From: Petrolisthes cinctipes
Taxonomy: Eukaryota; Arthropoda; Malacostraca; Decapoda; Porcellanidae
Length of the DNA: 64,000 bases
Assembly (NCBI GenBank): GCA_033782935.1
Contig: JAWQEG010000506.1
Coordinates: 930,001-994,000, forward strand
Reading direction: 5' to 3'
Shown: piece after piece, positions 61,452 through 64,000 of the stretch
Layout of the letters: the number at the start of each line of letters is the position of its first letter
How positions within the stretch are numbered: position 1 is the first letter of the stretch
Notes under the pieces: generated by a model
Databases searched by the model: none
What the model saw: only the letters and a program-made list of their open reading frames with translations
What the model was told of the DNA's origin: nothing
Made by a program: the position numbers and the translations under genes

Positions 61452-62077
61452 GGGAGTAGTGAGGGGTAGGCAAACACTCCTCCCGGTGCCAGACTGATCA
61501 ATGGGCCAGTCGACACCACCGAGATTCACAGTGCTCTCACAAATGTTTCTGGGAATTAAAAAGAAAGAAAAAAAATCCTTAGATTGAACCATATTTCCTC
61601 AGACCATTTCCTTGGATGGAACTCTATTTCCTTAGACTGTTTTTCGTGAAAATATTATATTTGTGTAAATTTCTGAGGCATATAGTAATAAAATCACATG
61701 ACACTGCTGACAGGTTTATTTAATTACGTCCAATATTATGTCTTACAGTTACATACATATTATATCACAATACGGTACATGGAGCCTAAATGAAAATAAT
61801 TTTATAGTGACGAAAACAATGAGGCAGGTTTTACATCATCAATGCATTATTAATACATATAACTTTAAATAAAAATGACCACAATGTAACTAATTTAATT
61901 TGGAACTGATATGAAATTACATGAAACTTTTGAGAAAGTTGAATTTGCATAGGAAAAACTTTATGAATTATAGTTTACCACTTATCATGGATTACGCTGG
62001 TCTGAAATAAAAATATAACATCTCTGGCTCTGTCTCACTAATTAGTGTGTAAACTTTTCACAAAGAATATTTTGGCA
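61451..62077. other. Unassigned AT-rich sequence
   Basis: No gene or clear element recognised. Confidence 0.4.
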
Positions 62078-62369
62078 TTATTCATCAATTGCATTACTAT
62101 CAATGTGTTCAAGTGATCTTCTCAGTTTATCATCCAATGGCAACTGGTGTGCTGAAATTTCATCTTTCCTCAAGGCATTTTTAATGTGAAGTCTTTAATG
62201 AATTTCTTGTCTCAGTCTTTACTAGTTCCAGCTGATTAAAAATGTTCTCAACAGCAGCATATAAGTGAGGTAGTGCCAGGGTACAACTAACTACCTTACA
62301 CAGGTGTGGTAATTGTGTGCGACTTTGCGCTAAAGTAAGGAGTACTGGAAACTCTGTTAATTGAACCAT
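62078..62369 (-). pseudogene. hAT transposase C-terminal (dimerisation) relic
   Basis: The minus-strand frame reads LPHLYAAVENIFNQLELVKT and ETRNSLKTS, resembling the hAT dimerisation motif (usual form SNAAVERxFS, then KTxxRNxL). After a frame change the sequence continues as NALRKDEISAHQLPLDDKL to a stop at 62,078-62,080. Key residues have changed (HSNA position reads HLYA) and no catalytic part is present, so it is a fragment. Confidence 0.6.
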
Positions 62370-62932
62370 TAATCTACTTACCTGGAATTTAGGCCTACTG
62401 GTATCTTTTTCGCTTTTGATATTAATATTGAGTCATAAGAACATAATTTCTCCAAAATACTGTAAATGTCCTCAACTTATTCCTATTGAAGCCCCAGATT
62501 TCTTTAGAATTTCCCTAAAAAAATCATTTCCTTAGAAATTTCCTTAGATAGCTTCCAATTTCCTAATCTAAGGAAATTTCTTCAGAAGTGAGAGCCCTGA
62601 CCGCACCCCTATCTGGGTACAACAAACCAAGCGACGCAATGCGGTATAGCCTTTAGTGAGTCAAAAATAAATGAATAATAATAATCCTACTCTCAATGAT
62701 ACTTTAATGAATTCATCCTTCTTTCTGTTAGTTGTACACAATTGTTGTTTAGTTATTTAGTTTTTGTGTGTAGAGCCCATGTGCTACTCATAAATTTTAA
62801 TAATCCTCAAACGGTACAAAACAGAAAACAAAAACGGAGATATACGAGGCATGAAGAATGTTGGCAAGTGGCAGAGTACGAGAGGAAGCTTTAGTGAGGT
62901 GGATGGTATCTGACAACGTTTGACAACGGTGC

Positions 62933-62935
<3 letters not shown>

Positions 62936-62968
<33 letters not shown>
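62936..62968 (+). repeat. (AC)n microsatellite
   Basis: About 16 AC units. A short (GA)n follows at 62,995-63,013. Confidence 0.95.
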
Positions 62969-62970
<2 letters not shown>

Positions 62971-63107
62971 GAGGAGAGCTACGTCCAAAAATAGATGAGA
63001 GAGAGAGAGAGATATTCAGCCATTTGCAATACATTAGTGCTTATCAAGACAGATTTTAGATACAAAACACGTGTCTTGCGTTCGTCACTTAAGAGCACTT
63101 TTGATAA

Positions 63108-63157
63108 ATTGGAGTGCCTTGATTCCTCCAAAGTATGCCAGGAAACAGGACCAGATT
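63108..63157 (-). mobile_element. TTAA-type MITE, partial copy
   Basis: Minus-strand match to the 36,671 copy (GGAGTGCCTTGATTCCTCC, then AAAGTATGCCAGGAAACAGG). It is interrupted at 63,158 by the next element. Confidence 0.65.
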
Positions 63158-63534
63158 AGTGCATTTGTCGCGGCTTCTAGCCGCTTAAATTGTATTTATT
63201 GGTTGTGAAACCAGCACAGCTGGATTGCTATAGAATACGCCCCTTCTCAAGCCCAGGCCCCGTATAGGCATAATCTGGGTTGGAAGGGTCTATTCCGTGA
63301 CGATCATCAGAAGTAAATAAAAATTCAAATCTGGCGCTGTACTGATAGTGGAGCCACCTGGTGGTGGCGTGGTGAGGTATTAAGCCCCTCCTCCGCTGAA
63401 TACCGCTCGGTCACTCCAATGAGAAAGAAAGTGAATGCCTGCCGCATCGGGAGGTGGGTGGGACAGTCAAAGCTGTGCTGGTTTCACAACCAATAAATAC
63501 AATTTAAGCAGCTAGAAGCCGCGACAAATGCACT
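63158..63534. mobile_element. 377-bp TIR element with about 66-bp arms
   Basis: Starts AGTGCATTTGTCGCGGCTTC and ends with the inverse; arms extend through TTGGTTGTGAAACCAGCACA. ATT on each side may be a 3-bp target duplication. The centre has no coding capacity. After the element the motif CCAGCACAGCTGGATTGCTAT occurs again at 63,552. Confidence 0.8.
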
Positions 63535-63639
63535 ATTATTGGTATAGTGAACCCAGCACAGCTGGATTGCTATGCATGCGATGCGGTAGGTGGGAGGTGA
63601 GGTGGAGGCAATCACGTGCTAGTTAAGAGCGGTTGAGAG

Positions 63640-64000
63640 CGGAGAGCAGGAAAGGTAACCGAGCAGGGTGAGGCAGAAGCTAAAGCAACCCCCAACACTG
63701 GCTAGGTGAGTAGCCGTGGTGGGGGTGTAGTAGCTTATCCCATATTACCCGTAGACCATTCTGTTATAGACCAGAATTGTTACTCAGCTAAAGTCTTTAT
63801 AGGCAGACTCGAGGGGTCGGGTCTAGGATAGGAGGGGGAGGGGTGACCCTAGCCGTGACCCTGGGCCCCCCCCCCCCATCATAAAAGGTAACCGAGCTAA
63901 GGTGAGGCTGAAGCTAAAGCAACTTCCAACAATGGCTAGGGGACTAGCTGTGGTGGAAGTGTTGTAATAGCTTATAATAAAATATATATACCGTAGACTA
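63640..64000 (+). repeat. Tandem duplication, about 237-bp period
   Basis: Two copies start AAAGGTAACCGAGC (63,650 and 63,886) and share GAAGCTAAAGCAAC and TAGCTTAT before the window ends. More copies may lie beyond the edge. Confidence 0.75.

Overview
The window is eukaryotic: it has introns with GT/AG borders, long (AT)n, (CT)n and (AC)n microsatellites, very low gene density and many transposon families. The mix of BEL/Pao, Penelope-like, RTE-like and CR1/L2-like LINE, Harbinger, hAT and Tc1-type elements fits an arthropod, most likely a decapod crustacean. That assignment is an inference from style; no diagnostic gene fixes the species.

Layout. (1) 1-33,375 is a tandem satellite array with a 176-bp monomer, organised in higher-order repeats of about 12-18 monomers. 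It is interrupted once, at 16,817-24,472, by a full-length 7.66-kb PIF/Harbinger transposon with terminal inverted repeats (TIRs) and a 3-bp target duplication. The transposon carries two apparently intact, convergently oriented genes: a Myb/SANT-like DNA-binding protein (3 exons, 304 aa) and a HARBI1-like DDE nuclease (2 exons, 351 aa). A broken LINE reverse-transcriptase fragment lies antisense in the first intron of the Myb-like gene. (2) 33,376-34,875 holds two arrays of a 31-32 bp C-rich minisatellite that share the same 3' flank. (3) 35.2-61.2 kb holds the only host gene recognised, a minus-strand SLC43-type (LAT3/LAT4-like) transporter of the major facilitator superfamily. Five exons are seen; the exon for about TM5-6 and all 3' exons (about TM9-12) are not found. 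Its introns are filled with mobile elements. (4) In those introns a BEL/Pao LTR retrotransposon (37,315-44,476; two 915-bp LTRs; broken gag-pol) sits inside a 5'-truncated Penelope-like element (37,063-45,723). The Penelope-like element has inverted terminal copies that each carry a hammerhead-like motif. (5) 46-64 kb holds a Tc1-type nonautonomous element, several foldback elements, LINE remnants, a large inverted-repeat composite (52,576-60,340) that splits an older TTAA-flanked MITE, a hAT transposase C-terminal relic and a tandem duplication at the right edge.

How it fits together. The sequence records nested insertion events: Harbinger into one satellite higher-order repeat (an unoccupied paralogous site exists at about 13,985-14,025), BEL into the Penelope-like element within an SLC43 intron, and a composite element into a TTAA MITE. 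Two SLC43 exons have transposon ends only about 11-25 nt upstream of their 3' splice sites. The satellite lies where the missing 3' part of the SLC43-like gene should be, so the array is either inside an intron of that gene or has truncated it.
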